Notes: a model not told the origin generated them from the letters alone. Counted from the stretch's first letter, positions 33,039 through 44,760 are shown. The stretch is DNA of 64,000 bases from Pseudevernia furfuracea (GCA_022315425.1 JAIUPT010000031.1:124001-188000), one strand, 5' to 3'. Made by a program: numbers and translations.

Positions 33039-33042
33039 ATGA
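33025..33042 (+). promoter_or_regulatory. Upstream ORF overlapping the F-box start codon
   Basis: ATG CTT TCT CAA ATA TGA: five codons whose TGA overlaps the main ATG at 33039 as ATGA. If this part is transcribed, ribosomes would have to leak past it or reinitiate to translate the main ORF. Confidence 0.5.
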
Positions 33043-35201
33043 AACAACTTTCCAAAATTCGTTCTACCCGCAACCATCTATCTTATCGCGAGCAGTCAAG
33101 CGACAGCGACAGGGAAGAGTTCAATCAAGTGGTGAGCGAGGATGACTTCGAAGCTGGTCCATCGCGACCACGGCGACAGCGTGCTCCAGCTCCGCCTCTT
33201 ACCACTGCCTCTCCACAACCCAAGACCTCCAAGAAACGCAAAGCATCTGGGCCAGGACACAGGCGGCAGCATGCCGGCCCAAAGAGGCTTAAGCTTGGTG
33301 AGCTTGATATAGACCCGAAAAAGCATGGTGATACGGCTATCCAATTCACTGGCAAGACTATGCCTTGGCCGACTCTACCCTACCACATCCTGCTCGCCAT
33401 CTTCGACTACGCTTCTCGACCTCTCGTGAGCCATAACTTCTTGCCCACGCCTTCCATCAACTGGCTATACCGCGTTGCGCTTTGCTGTAAAGCCTTTGCT
33501 GAACCTGCACTCTCTGCCCTGTACTATTCGCCACCTCTCTATCCTCCAAGTCGAGCTCATCGCCTCCTCTCGCGCCTAGAAGCTCACAAGGATACGTCCG
33601 CCTTCAATTATGGAGCAAAAATCAAATACCTGGACATGGAAGCTTCCAGCACAATACTACACAAATTTGTCGGTTGGGACCCCTTGGACCTCGGAGCGCT
33701 CGTGTCCCTCACTCCCCAGCTGCGAGGCATTGCATTACACCTTTACTCGGACAATCTGGCCTGGAGGAAGAGTGGTAGATCCAGAAGTGTTGCTGGTAGT
33801 AAAGCTGTGTATCACCGTTCGATGATTATGGCACTGCAGGAAAACAGGATCATGCTTCAAGACTGGACATGGAATCACTCGTTGGCAAAGCAAAGCCAGA
33901 GCGCATTTCCACTAGCGCAAATGAAAACCGTTCACATGATGCCCCCATTTCAGACACTACAAAGTCTGGCACTTGTCAGCTACCCCGCTGGCCCAATTGA
34001 GAAAGGCAGACCTTGCGAAGATATGCTTGCAGAAGCCATCAACGTGTTGCCAAAGTTGAAAGAGCTACATTTTCACATGTCCTCAGTCAATGACCGACTC
34101 TTGTCTCAACTGCCACGCAACCTCCAGACCCTCGAGATCGTGGAATGTCCAGTGCTCAAATCCTCGTCGCTTGATGGCTTTCTTGCTGCGAAAGGAGGAA
34201 ATCTCCGACAGCTCATTTTGGATCATAATCAGTCCCTTAATCTATCTTTCCTGACCCATCTTTCCCAATCCTGTCCAAAATTGGAGCTCCTCAAAGCGGA
34301 CCTGCGATACTTCGGCACATTGAACGTGACTCGAGATACGGATCCAAAATACGACGCACTCCTACTGGATGGCGAAAGACCGACCTGGCCAATGACTCTT
34401 CAAAGCCTGACGCTCTTCCATCTGCGGAAATGGAATCTTCAGACTGCCGAGCTTTTCTTCTCCTCTTTGACGGATTCTGCCGAAACGTTGCCTGATCTTC
34501 GTCAACTCAAGATCAAGGCCAGCCTCGATGAGAGCGGCTGGCGAGAAAGGATTGCCTTCCGCGACAATTGGACGGAAAAGCTACGGCACGTTTTCCTCAG
34601 GCGGCCACCACCGCCAAACCCACATCTCATATCCATTTCCGCGTTCAAGGCTTCTAAATCACAGCAAAAGAAGGGCAAGATGGTAGTTCGGGAGGATCAG
34701 CGGCGGAGCCTCACTCGAGCCACGACTTCCAACCTTAACAAGGAAGGCACTATCCGAGCCAGCCGCGCCGAGGTGGCTCCTCAGACAACGGTCAAAGACG
34801 CAAGCGAAAGCGACAGTGACGCGCCGCTCGTCAAAGTTCGCCGAAGCACCAGAGCCAAAACGCAGAGGGAAGACATCTATACTCTTTCTGAGAGTTCTCT
34901 CATTAGACCAAAAGCCCCCCGTCGCCGAAGACGTCGCAAGGGCTCTGACGACTCATCCAGCGAAGATTCAGCGATCGACGATGACGGCATACTTGAGCCA
35001 GATACCCAACGCACATCCCTCGACCGTGAAGGGGTATTGTACGTGCAGGGCCTTTGCGATGTAGTGGACGTCTTAATTGACAACCTACGACCTACCGAGG
35101 AGCAGCTCAAGGAAGATGATTTCCTTGATGAGGAAGTCAGTGGTGATGAGGATTGGAATGGAGATGACGATATGCCTGGTGATAGTGGGTATGCTTGGTA
35201 G
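33039..35201 (+). CDS. F-box protein with leucine-rich-repeat-like middle
   Basis: Single-exon ORF of 720 residues, a probable substrate adaptor of an SCF ubiquitin ligase. A basic, Ser-rich N-terminus (1-105) precedes an F-box-like segment at about 110-165 (WPTLPYHILLAIFDYASRP, WLYRVALCCKAFAEPAL). Residues about 195-510 contain irregular leucine-rich repeats (LKELHFHMSSVN, NLQTLEIVECPVL, NLRQLILDHNQSL, TLQSLTLFHL). The tail from 540 is charged, with Arg-rich stretches (RRRRRRKGSDD) that could act as nuclear signals, and ends in an acidic run. Length and layout match an F-box protein conserved across Pezizomycotina. Confidence 0.82.
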   Translation: MKQLSKIRSTRNHLSYREQSSDSDREEFNQVVSEDDFEAGPSRPRRQRAPAPPLTTASPQPKTSKKRKASGPGHRRQHAGPKRLKLGELDIDPKKHGDTAIQFTGKTMPWPTLPYHILLAIFDYASRPLVSHNFLPTPSINWLYRVALCCKAFAEPALSALYYSPPLYPPSRAHRLLSRLEAHKDTSAFNYGAKIKYLDMEASSTILHKFVGWDPLDLGALVSLTPQLRGIALHLYSDNLAWRKSGRSRSVAGSKAVYHRSMIMALQENRIMLQDWTWNHSLAKQSQSAFPLAQMKTVHMMPPFQTLQSLALVSYPAGPIEKGRPCEDMLAEAINVLPKLKELHFHMSSVNDRLLSQLPRNLQTLEIVECPVLKSSSLDGFLAAKGGNLRQLILDHNQSLNLSFLTHLSQSCPKLELLKADLRYFGTLNVTRDTDPKYDALLLDGERPTWPMTLQSLTLFHLRKWNLQTAELFFSSLTDSAETLPDLRQLKIKASLDESGWRERIAFRDNWTEKLRHVFLRRPPPPNPHLISISAFKASKSQQKKGKMVVREDQRRSLTRATTSNLNKEGTIRASRAEVAPQTTVKDASESDSDAPLVKVRRSTRAKTQREDIYTLSESSLIRPKAPRRRRRRKGSDDSSSEDSAIDDDGILEPDTQRTSLDREGVLYVQGLCDVVDVLIDNLRPTEEQLKEDDFLDEEVSGDEDWNGDDDMPGDSGYAW

Positions 35202-36903
35202 AATCTATATTCTACGGATGTTGAAGCACAATGAGGCCTGGTGGACAGGCGACGAAAACGGAAACTAGCGCTGTATGACTTGTATGTGCATAATGTGGAG
35301 GTTTGATGGAGGAAGGACGCACGTCATAAGATACCCAAGCGATAAGGAGGCTAGGAACTATCATCGTTAGCTGAATTTGGAGAGGACTGTACTGCTTCAG
35401 CCTTCGCGAATGTACACAAATTACCCCCAACGCGGGCGAGCTTTGCACCGCTACTACAGCTAAGACAACCTTTCATACCTCGATTTACTCCTTACATTGT
35501 CAGAAAATGTAGCCAAATTCATGCATAGAGGGAACTTCCCACTCTTCGAACCCCAACAGGAGGAAACCCCCCCCTTTTACGCACGATCTGTGGATATTGA
35601 CCAGAACAAAACAGCTCTTCCCGTCAGAGGATGATGGACAAGCGACCATTGCGCAAGAGTAGTTGGTTGATGACTAGGTACCACTACTTCTCCGGCAGCT
35701 CGCTTGAAATGTACGACGGACTTCAAACAATTTGCCTCCCGTTTATTCCTCAACGATGATATTTTGAGCACTACCCAACCCACAAGGACTTCTGCAAAAG
35801 CATCCACAAGCATTGTTGTTCCTGGCTATCAACGACTTTTTTTTTTTGGTCACCTGAGTAGCGGTTTCTCCCTAGTCAACACACACACCTCGTTCGAATT
35901 TCGCTGCCACGTAGAGTATGCTGCCCTTCTACAAACGCTGTGCGGGCCTGAAAGCTAATATGTGCTGGGGGCGCGGGCTACCCAGTAGTGGAAAGCTAGC
36001 GTGGTGCGGGAGAAATGTGAGAAGAGTTCTACAATTTAGGAAAGGACACTATGGTTACAGTACTGGATTTGATTGATTCTCAAGGGGAGAGACCCCCTGA
36101 ACCCCCCCTTCCCTTCGGGGGCTTTTCGAGGGCCCTTCGAGGGCTTCTATCGAAGGAACTCTTCTCGTAAGCTCGATAGTTCACGAATAACAGAGCTAGA
36201 TTTTCTAGACTTTCATGTAAACTTAGTTTCATAATATCGAATTTTATCAATATAGCACTATTAAGAAACGCGAGACTAATTCTGAAAGTTCATACCTTAT
36301 GTTTACTCTTTTAACTTATAAAATAAATCGTCGAAGTTTGAAATTCAGTGAAATAGATTTGTAAAAGCTGATGTTCGAAGTTCAGCCTTATGAATCTTTC
36401 TATTTGAGCATTGAGAAAGCAAGCTTTCCAACAAGTGACACTGCGTTTTCAGTTCGGCACCCTTCAGTTCATCAACATACCCATTTATGATCTTGATTCG
36501 ACATTAAGCTTCAACGCTTGACATGCTGTGATGGTCTATTGACCTCGGGCAGCTCAACTCGCAATCATTAGCTCCTCAAAATGCCTTCGTATTCTCATTC
36601 TCTTAAGTCACAATAACTTACATTTGGTGAGGCACACAGCTCTTGGGATCAGTGACCTCAGGTAGCAGATAGGCGTCAAAAGACCTATGCGCCCTCACTT
36701 CCAGCTTCTACAAAAGCTGCCTGGGAATAAGGCTTCACATCACATTACACATCACAGTGCATCTAGAAATTGGGCACTGGCACGGGATCTCCCCTCAATC
36801 TTGACGCAGAAACCACTGCCGGGTAAGTCCAGACTGATCGAACTCTTCAAGATAATCGGTCCTAATGACACCTAGCTTAGCGACCAATCGATAATCCGCC
36901 AAG
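35202..36903. other. Spacer with AT-rich segment
   Basis: No supported gene. A hairpin-prone stretch near 36090-36130 (CCCCCTTCCCTTCGGGGG) is followed by AT-rich sequence to about 36400 that looks like degenerate repeat DNA. Downstream is the promoter of the next gene. Confidence 0.45.
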
Positions 36904-37804
36904 ATGCCACCTCACTTCACCGGTCTGCCACGAGAGATCCGCGATGCCATACTGGAACTGTGTCTGGTTGTGGAGGGGCCGATAAATCCGTATCCAACAT
37001 ACTACGAGGACCCTAATCCGTTCGAAAAGGCCAACCGCAAGCCAGATGTTGCCTTGCTCAGGGTCAATAAGAAAATCAATGCCGAGGCTACAGAGACTCT
37101 TTACGGCGGGAACCTTTGGAAACTCACCTGGCGTCTAGAAGATTACCCCAGGATCCTCGAAGCTACTATGGGAGCAGATTTTTTCGATATCGTCGACCAG
37201 GCATCCCCGAACAAGATTTGGGAAATTCATCGGGCCGATATCCGTCACATCACCCTCGACCTCGATATTCGGCGCTACATTACTATTGCGCAGCACCGAG
37301 TTGCAGTACGAAAAAACGCCCGGGCCAGACGATGGGAATGTGCGCGACAGGAATGTGCGCTTAGACTTGATCCATGACTGTCGTAGGGTCATTCTAGAGG
37401 TTATTTGTTGCTGGAAAATGTGCACAATTCAGAGAATGCCAATCAAATCCGCCTGCATCGACGTCAAAAATCTGTTCTGCTCGAGCGGGTGTTGCCGGTC
37501 CTGGCCTATTTTGACTTGCTGTGTACAGCCAATACGCTGGTGGCCACTGGAAAAATCCAAGATGCCGGAAGTCACGGTCGTGGGATTCCGTGTTGAGGGC
37601 GAAATGTCTGCAGTGTGCACAGAGTGGAGTTCATCCCAAGGAAGCCAGCTAGACCACGTCGTGGATAGAGACGGCCGGCAGATTGGTCTTGCGGGTTTTC
37701 ATCGAAATTGGAAAAAGAGTGAGGTTGTTCCCGATCGAAAATCACCTGCAAACGAATCCGTCGGCGATATAGGGACGGAAGCCATGTTGGGATTCGTTGC
37801 CTGA
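36904..37804 (+). pseudogene. F-box-type protein gene interrupted by a one-base frameshift
   Basis: The first frame (36904-37377) opens MPPHFTGLPREIRDAILELC, then VALLRVNKKINAEATETLYG and NLWKLTW, the standard start of a fungal LPxEIRxxI protein family. After about 135 residues the homology moves to the next frame (to 37804), with DLIHDCRRVILEV and the typical late block IKSACIDVKNLFCSSGCCR. The change falls at a run of six A (37311-37316); removing one base would join the frames. No intron of workable length fits. It is either a young pseudogene or a homopolymer error in the assembly. Confidence 0.7.
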
Positions 37805-38048
37805 AAGGCCTTTAGAGCGTGGCTTGAAGATGCAGCACGGACTTGTAGTAGGATCACATGACCGGCCTGACCGGACACTTCAAAGAGCAGAGATCATGTC
37901 ATTCTTCAAACCACAAAAAGACAGGTTGCATGCTGGATAGTATGTTCAGCAGTCACGGAAGGTGGACTGATGCTATGCAATGCTTTCACGAGACATTCCA
38001 CTGACATGTTGAAATGTACCTCCCATGCACTGTTCCCGCAGCTAGATA

Positions 38049-39048
38049 TCATCCCCTCCTCCTCATGTCCCTTCCACTTCCATCATCGCCTGTCTCCGCA
38101 CTTTGTCCAGACGTCTTTGCAGCCATCCATCCCGCGATGTCAAAATTCTGCAACGGATTCGCCGTGCTTGCTCCACCACTCAATATACTCTTCTTCTGCT
38201 GTTCTTCAAACTCCTTCTTCATCTCCGGATCCACTACAGCGCACGAGAACATCAGCCATCATCATCACCATTACCACCATCATCATCATCGTAAGAGCAG
38301 TGGACCGTGACAGAAAGAAGTAAACGTACTGCTATCCATCAAGTACGGCATCCCAAACACAAAGCCCAACCCCACCACCGCGATCAGGATCATAGGGTTC
38401 TTGAGCAGGTCCATTGGCGAGACTATACATCCCCAGCATCAGCAACCGACATCCTCCGCTCCACACAATTGCCCAAACCCCAACAACCAACAACCTCCCT
38501 CTCTCCTTTCCATTCCCCCCCTTTGCCGCAAGCTTCATGGAAAAAAACGGATAGGAAAAGAAGGAGGGGGGGGGGGGGGGGAAGGGAGCAGGGGACATAC
38601 ATCCGGCCCTCGCCTCGTAATAATCCCTAGTCCTCAGCACCCTGACCTCCACCGGCTCGTCCCCCACCACGACCTTGTCCCCCGCCGCCGCGCCCCCCCG
38701 GCCCACGCGGTACACCCGCACCGCGCCCTCCCCATCCCCCGTCACGTCCACGCCGTAGGAGAGGAAGTCGTAGTCGCGGCACGCGATCTCCAGCAGGTAC
38801 GACACCGTCGTCGCGGCGCCCGTCCCCGCGCCCGAAGGATCCGCCGACGACGAAAGGGGCGCCGTCAGGTTGCGGAAGACGAACGTGTTGCGGCGCGTGA
38901 CGGGCGCTCGGACGCGGTGGCCGGGGGCGGTGAGGATGGCGCCGGTCGAGGGGGGCAGGGCGGGGAGGTGGGGCGGGACGGCGAGCGTGAGGGTGGCGGC
39001 GGTTATGGAGGCCGGGAGGAGAGAGATGAGGAGGTGGGAGAGAAGCAT
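38049..39048 (-). CDS. emc7: ER membrane protein complex subunit 7
   Basis: Subunit of the EMC insertase, which places tail-anchored and multi-span proteins into the ER membrane. Exons 39048-38601, 38422-38330 and 38233-38049 (introns 178 and 96 bp) give 241 residues. A signal peptide (MLLSHLLISLLPASITAATL) precedes a lumenal beta-sandwich (RRNTFVFRNLTAPL, SYLLEIACRDYDFLSYGVDV). Then comes the family signature SPMDLLKNPMILIAVVGLG, the membrane span, MPYLMDS-MDPEMKKEFEEQQ rebuilt across intron 2, and a soluble tail. Intron 1 has a long G run and intron 2 CAT repeats. The GC-rich middle is strongly codon-biased. Confidence 0.92.
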
Positions 39049-41196
39049 GTTTTTTTTTTTTGGGGGTTTGCGGGAGTTCGCGCGGTGTGTGGATGCGGAT
39101 GGAAGAGGTTGGGGAGGGTGCTTTTTTTGGCCAGAGCTTTTCGATTTGGGATAAGTAAGGTAAAGGCCCCGAGGCGGCGGGTCGTTCAGCCGGCGCTAGA
39201 GTAGAGTACCCCTAAGTAGAGTACCTTACTCGTACTGTATTTTTCGCAAGCCACCCACGCACCTCTCTCTCTCTCTGTCCCCTCGACAATCAAAAAACAA
39301 ACGAAGCTTCTTGACTAACTTCACAACAGTGACTTTATATATATATATATATATATATATGGCATTCGCTTACTATAAGTATCAACTAGTTCATCTGCAG
39401 GTTCCTACATCATTTCGACTTCAATGTCGTGAGTAGAAAAATTAAAGTACGAAAATACACTCGAGCTCTACGTTGAAAAGTTGCCTCGGCTAGTTTACGA
39501 ATAGAGTATTTTATGACCGCCAAGAACACCTCGAAGAAATTCGAAAATCCTGCTAAATTGTCTGTCCTATGTCGTAAAGAGTAGTCAAGATATTTTAGGA
39601 ATTGAAGCTCTTGATCTTTGATATCTCTATTAGACATGATGAAGTTTCTAGAGTATTATCAGTTATCGTTGTCGAGTTATTCAAGAAGCGAAGTTTTCCA
39701 ACAATGAAGATGCTCACTTTCGAGCCTCCTTCCGCCAGATGTAGTCTATATCTGGTCTAGGGATGCGTTATACGAGGAACATCGAGAGCTACAAGCATTC
39801 ACGTCGCAGGCGATACGCAAGACAATAACATATACTTTATACATCCTTAGTATAGCCATCATTTCGAGGATCCCTTTGTGCAAAGCGGCATCCTTAGCAA
39901 GCACCCCCTTGCTTCTTAACCATTGCTTAATCCTCTCTGTTATTGTTTTACGTCTGTCGATAAATTACGCACTGGTCGCTATGCAGTCATGGCTCCGCCG
40001 CCAGTGCTATCATGGGGAAGTTTGGTAGGATGGACATTAAGGATAGACTCTCGAGTTCTTGGCCGAGGGAGGAAGTTGGCATCCATATGAGCCATGACTG
40101 ATTGTGGTGCAGGATCTCGTATTGCTCCTTGGTCGACGGTCTAGGGGCATTTGATTGAAGCTGAATCATGGAAAGTGAAGGTCTGTGTTACGCAGCCGAG
40201 TCACCTAATCCCTTATGAAAAAGCGGTAGCTGATTCCACTACAACCCTCACCCAATCAATAATAATTGTGAGTAGGTACCGGTGTGGGAAAAATATTTCA
40301 TGCTACCAACCTGCCTGCTCCTGCGTCCCAGGAACAAACAACTACTAATCTAAGCTCTGTAGTTGAATTTGGTAAGCGAGGTGGTGCTTCGGTTCATCAT
40401 CGCTAGCGACCATTGGCTATATAACACAAAACCGTTCTTCGGCACCAGTAGCGCGTACATCATCTGCATCTATGGAAGATTATGGGAAGGTCATCCTGCA
40501 TGCGCTGTCAAATGCTGAGCAAGTCCTTGAGAAGCCCCAGATCCTTTTGGATGGACCTCATTCATGCACAATGATGAGACTTCTCTGCGAAAGACCAAGC
40601 TCGAGCGGTGGCTTCCCTGGTCACAATAGTCTTGATGGAACCCGTGCATCTAGGAGAGCCCGATGGTGGTGAGACAGTGGGTGCCTATGAAAAGAGCCAA
40701 CACTTGGAGCAGGAGGTCATCGATACCATGTCAGTGAAGACCCCACAGTCCACCCTCTCGACGGTCGTGGAGTGCTATCCCTGTGATTCGGTCATGAAAG
40801 CAACAGCCTCAAATAACAAACGCGACCAAAAGAGAATCCTGCTCAATGCAGAATCGTTCCGGTACAGCCGCAGAATATACTCTGGAAGAAAAGATGTTTA
40901 CAAAGGAATAGCCTCTTGAAATTTTTGCTTCATTACTTACCATGACAAGGTTCTAAACTTCCTCCCATTCTTAAATCCATCCTACTGATCCTTCCAACCC
41001 TCCTAGCCTCCGTCTGTACCCAGACATTCTTCGGCAATCCCATAGTCCAGCCCGTGCCAGGCTCCGAATTCAAAGCCCATCGTCCTACTGACTCACGGCT
41101 GGCCTCAATCGTGTGTTCCACATCCTTCATTGCATATATCTTACCACGCACTAAGAATCCCCAGAAGCTACATATGGCGCATGATTATCCCCCAAC
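39049..41196. other. Gene-poor spacer
   Basis: No intact gene. 39300-39700 is AT-rich; its 75-codon minus-strand frame is probably spurious. Frames at 40472-40919 have no recognisable domain. A (TA)n run lies at 39335-39360. Confidence 0.45.
39335..39360. repeat. (TA)n microsatellite
   Basis: About 13 uninterrupted TA units in an AT-rich segment upstream of emc7. Confidence 0.85.
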
Positions 41197-41376
41197 CTCA
41201 CAGACAACTACACCCTCTTGGTCCCCGACAAACCCGGCCACGGCCTCAGCTCCCAATGCACGACCCCAACCGTCGACACCCTCATCTACGGCAACGCCAG
41301 CGACATCATGCTCGGCCACGACCGCGGCGGCCGCCTAAGCCAGCGCATGGCCTTGCCGCGCGCCCCGTTCAGATAG
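41197..41376 (+). pseudogene. Fragment of an alpha/beta-hydrolase gene
   Basis: The frame reads NYTLLVPDKPGHGLSSQ and, after about 20 residues, IMLGHDRGGRLSQRMALPR before a stop. The first block matches the strand-turn of alpha/beta-hydrolases (D-x-P/R-G-x-G-x-S) and the second the nucleophile elbow G-H-D-R-G-G, in the Asp-nucleophile form known from haloacetate-dehalogenase-like members. The 30-40 residues normally between the two blocks are shortened. No cap domain or catalytic His follows, and no start was found. Confidence 0.55.
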
Positions 41377-42670
41377 ATGCTTCCTCGTTTTTTTTTTTTT
41401 TTGCTGCTGCTTGGCTGAAAGCCTGTGATGATGGGTTCTGGAGAGGGAAGGCTGGCGCTTCTTCGTTCATTGTATGTATGTATGTATGTATATTGTTGTT
41501 GTTCAACCCCGCAATGCCGCATTTTGAGGGGGGGGAAAAAAAGGGGGGGGGATTATATTACAAACATTTCAGAGCTACTTAATCTAGATAGATAGATCTA
41601 GAGTTCTTGTTGTAAGATTGATGACCCATTATTTTACGTCAAAATCTTTTTACTTGAGGTGCGAATTGTCTCGATCTTTGTCAGCGCCAAGAAGTCTTTA
41701 GAAAAATCAATTTTCGCGCCGCTCGCTCCAAGAGTCGGTATCAATAATCGCCGAATTACTTTGTGTCTTCTTATTCTTAATAAGTATGCCGCATCCTTCT
41801 TTTTACAGACCCCATTCAGCGTCGGTCCGCCACGCTGGCCGAATTGCAAAGATACCACACACTATCATGGTCTGTACTTCTGTATAAACGTTACTCTACA
41901 GTAATCAGAGCCCCTTCGCATCTCTTTATTAGTATAACAGGCCCTGAAGGCGCATACTCTAAGCGCCGTCTCACGAGAACTTGAACTAGCCTCAAATCGA
42001 CCATTATGATTGATCCAAGCAACATTCAGGGCGGTCCCGGTGCTCGCTCGATTGTTCTGTAAGGACCGCGCGCCGACCCAGTGATCCCTCACACCGAATG
42101 GTTGGTGAAGAGAACGAGAGGTGTAGGATCCCGGGCACGTTCAAAGCAATGCCCTTGGAGTCCCCCAAAAGCCTGACCAGATGTCAATCTAACGCACGAA
42201 CATCGCTTCGGGTGGCCCTATTGTTATTACTCGCTCGAAAATCAAGTAGGAGCCGCGCGCCGACCCGAACCATGCAAGACCGAGTGCTTCATAATGCATG
42301 GCAGATGAAACAGCAAAGACTGAAACACTTACCTCATTTATCGAAATACAATGTAGGTCTATGAAACGAATAGGATCCCGAGCACATCCTACCCCTGCTG
42401 TTCCTCATGATCAAGGGCCGACCTGCTCTGTATAGAACCCAAGTCACGACCCAGAACCAAACATGGCAGCCCATCCATCGCCACCAAACCTCGAACCAAC
42501 AATCCCTCTGCCTCTCCCTAAAAGTGGCCGGCAGATTAGACATCCACCACCCTAATAACCAACCTCTCCCTCTCCGTCAGCCGCTTCGATCGTCCGACAC
42601 CAGTCATAGGACGCACAAAGCAGGGAGCCGGACGCTGCAACCAGGCGTGCGCCGTTATGCTAGAAACGCG
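41377..42670. other. Spacer with poly-T, poly-G and dispersed short repeats
   Basis: Contains a T run (about 41388-41402), (TGTA)n near 41470-41490 and a G/A homopolymer patch (41527-41551). From 42060 there are duplicated short segments: GCGCGCCGACCC at about 42067 and 42257, and TAGGATCCCG[GA]GCAC at about 42123 and 42371. No gene supported; it could be degraded repeat DNA. Confidence 0.4.
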
Positions 42671-44074
42671 TCATGGCCCAACCCCTTGTCCCCTTTCCAA
42701 GTCATCATATTTCACCCTCACGTTCAACTCCGCCAGCCGCTCAAAATGATACGCCGCCAACGGTATCTGCAGGAACTTGATGTGCGCATCTTCACCCTCG
42801 ATGGGCGGATAGGGCACATTGTGCCACTCGTGAAGACTGTTGCTGTTGTTGGTGCTCTTGAACAACGAATAATCCGGCGGTGGCTTCCAAGGAGATCTAC
42901 TACGCTTTGTTGGTGGCTCTGGGGGGGAGCGACCCGGTTTGTTGAGAGTGAAGAAACTGCAGAATAGAGGGCGGAGGAAGGGGAGGGAGACGAGGATGAG
43001 GCTTAGGGCCTGTTCGGCACTGCGGGTGGCCTGTCAGTGCCTATGATAAGCGCAAAGACGGAACATCAAAGGACAAACCATGCCCAATTGACGAGAACGA
43101 CTTCATTCCCTGTCGAGTCCATCAATCAAGGGCTCAACAAAGTGTTAGGATAGAAGACAGCGCTTACAAGTGAAGTCCTTTGACCAGATCTCCTTCACTG
43201 TGGTTGCCTCCACTGCAGCGCCCATTGCCGTACTAGAGATAACATGAGTAAGTTTGGTTGATGATGGTACTATGAGAACCCACAATACACCCAGGCCCAT
43301 CAAAACGCACAGCGCAACCTTGGTCCTCGTGTTCATTTGCATTCGATAGATCACGAAGATCGGAATCCCCGAACAGACTAGATCCGTGAACGCATCGAGA
43401 CCTGCCAGAAGCTCTTAGCATCCTTTGCCAATCCCATAACAGTTGTCTTACTGAAAGCAACATAGGTAGTGGTGTAGACTGTGGTCGGCGAGTAACAACT
43501 CCCATGAACCTTCGGACTCCACAACGCATTCAACGGTCTACACTCCGCAAGCAACATAGCCAACTGGGCGACATGGATAGCGCCTACGAGTGTAATATTG
43601 GCCCATAGGAAAATAGCGATGCGCCTTTCAACCCTATCGATAACACGGAGGACGCAAAGACACAACGAGACTTTGACGAATCCGAGACAGACGATGTGAA
43701 CGGCTTGCGAGGCTATGCTCCATTGTACCGTTGCAGAAGCTCTATCGGGGCCGAGGCATTCGATGTGCTTTCCAAGACCTGTGTGGACCCATTTCCTGGC
43801 GAGAAAGGGCCCAGGGAGGCCAATGATCTGTTCGGCCTCATCAATTCCCGTCTCTGTAGAGCTGACTGTAGAAAGGTAGAAAGCCTACTGCGCCCGTAAA
43901 GAAAATGTAGTCGTCCCAACACAGGCCTTTACCGAACTTTTTTCTACAGTACAGTCGCAGTGATATGATGACAAGGGCTATGATTGTAAAAGACCATTGC
44001 ATGGCCAGGAGGCTGGATTGCTGGGATTCCTGGCATCGAACTTCAAGCTGTGCTGGAGAGAATTGGAGGGCCAT
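42671..44074 (-). CDS. PTH11/rhodopsin-like seven-span membrane protein with a one-base frameshift
   Basis: Same family as the gene at 16512. Coding segments 44074-43452, 43401-43284, 43232-43168, 43109-43079 and 43019-42671 join in phase. Landmarks: first span WSFTIIALVIISLRLYCRKK, then LCWDDYIFFTGA, GLGKHIECLG, IFLWANITLVGAIHVAQL, CRPLNALWSP, FTDLVCSGIPIFVIYRMQMN, KVALCVLMGLGVF, GAAVEATTVKEIWSKDFTW, LSLILVSLPFLRPLF and a long cytosolic tail. After the WDDY block the frame shifts by one: reading one G fewer at 43884-43885 continues as AFYLSTVSSTETGIDEAE. The rest is intact, so an assembly error is as likely as true inactivation. Confidence 0.78.
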
Positions 44075-44760
44075 TGATGGAGAGCTTGTGTTGTTGCTGG
44101 CGGAGAAAGAGGATTGGCGAAAGGTTTAGGGATGGAAATTCATTATGAGCTATTACGCCTAGTGAATAGTAGAAAGAAAACAGAGGAGCAGAAGATTCTC
44201 CAACAGCATCCAGTTTTTAGGCACGGCATGGAAAGTGCAGTCTGCCTTGTAGTCTGTAGATCGTGCTATTGGCGTTCCAAACGGTGCCTCCGAGGCTCCG
44301 CGTGGAAGGCTGAGCCTTACTACCTGCATCATGCATGAGCGCGACGCACGATTTCCAGGCTAAATATGCACCAAGCCGGGTCCGGATACTTGTTCTGGAA
44401 GACAACTCTAGCCAAGTCTCATGGCCAAGTAGCCAAGAGGGACGGGCTTCGTTGACCGCTCTTGCTCTTGATAGAGAAACTGTAATTGTGACTTCTTCAA
44501 GGCTGAGAATAATGCAGGAATCGATTACATCTTCTAGATCTTCTACATAATTGGTATTGGGTCATTGATTATGCAGTCAACGAAGCTCCACAATTTGAGA
44601 AGTTGGGGAGGAGATTGCGGTCGAAATGCTGCATGGTGCAAGGAAGGAGAGGCATTGTCGTCGTGCATGAAGCCTCATGTGAGTATGTTTTGACTGGTGA
44701 TACGGAGTAGACGTTTTAGAGTTGAAGTTGAATGATGGATGGAATTAAGAAGTGAGATTG

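Noticed and set aside
36087..36130. Possible intrinsic terminator-like hairpin CCCCCTTCCC..GGGGG
   Set aside because: Intrinsic terminators are bacterial; in this fungal context it is only a GC-rich hairpin in a spacer.
38401..39204. 267-codon Arg/His-rich plus-strand frame
   Set aside because: Antisense shadow of EMC7 exon 1 and its GC-rich intron; composition is that of a shadow frame.
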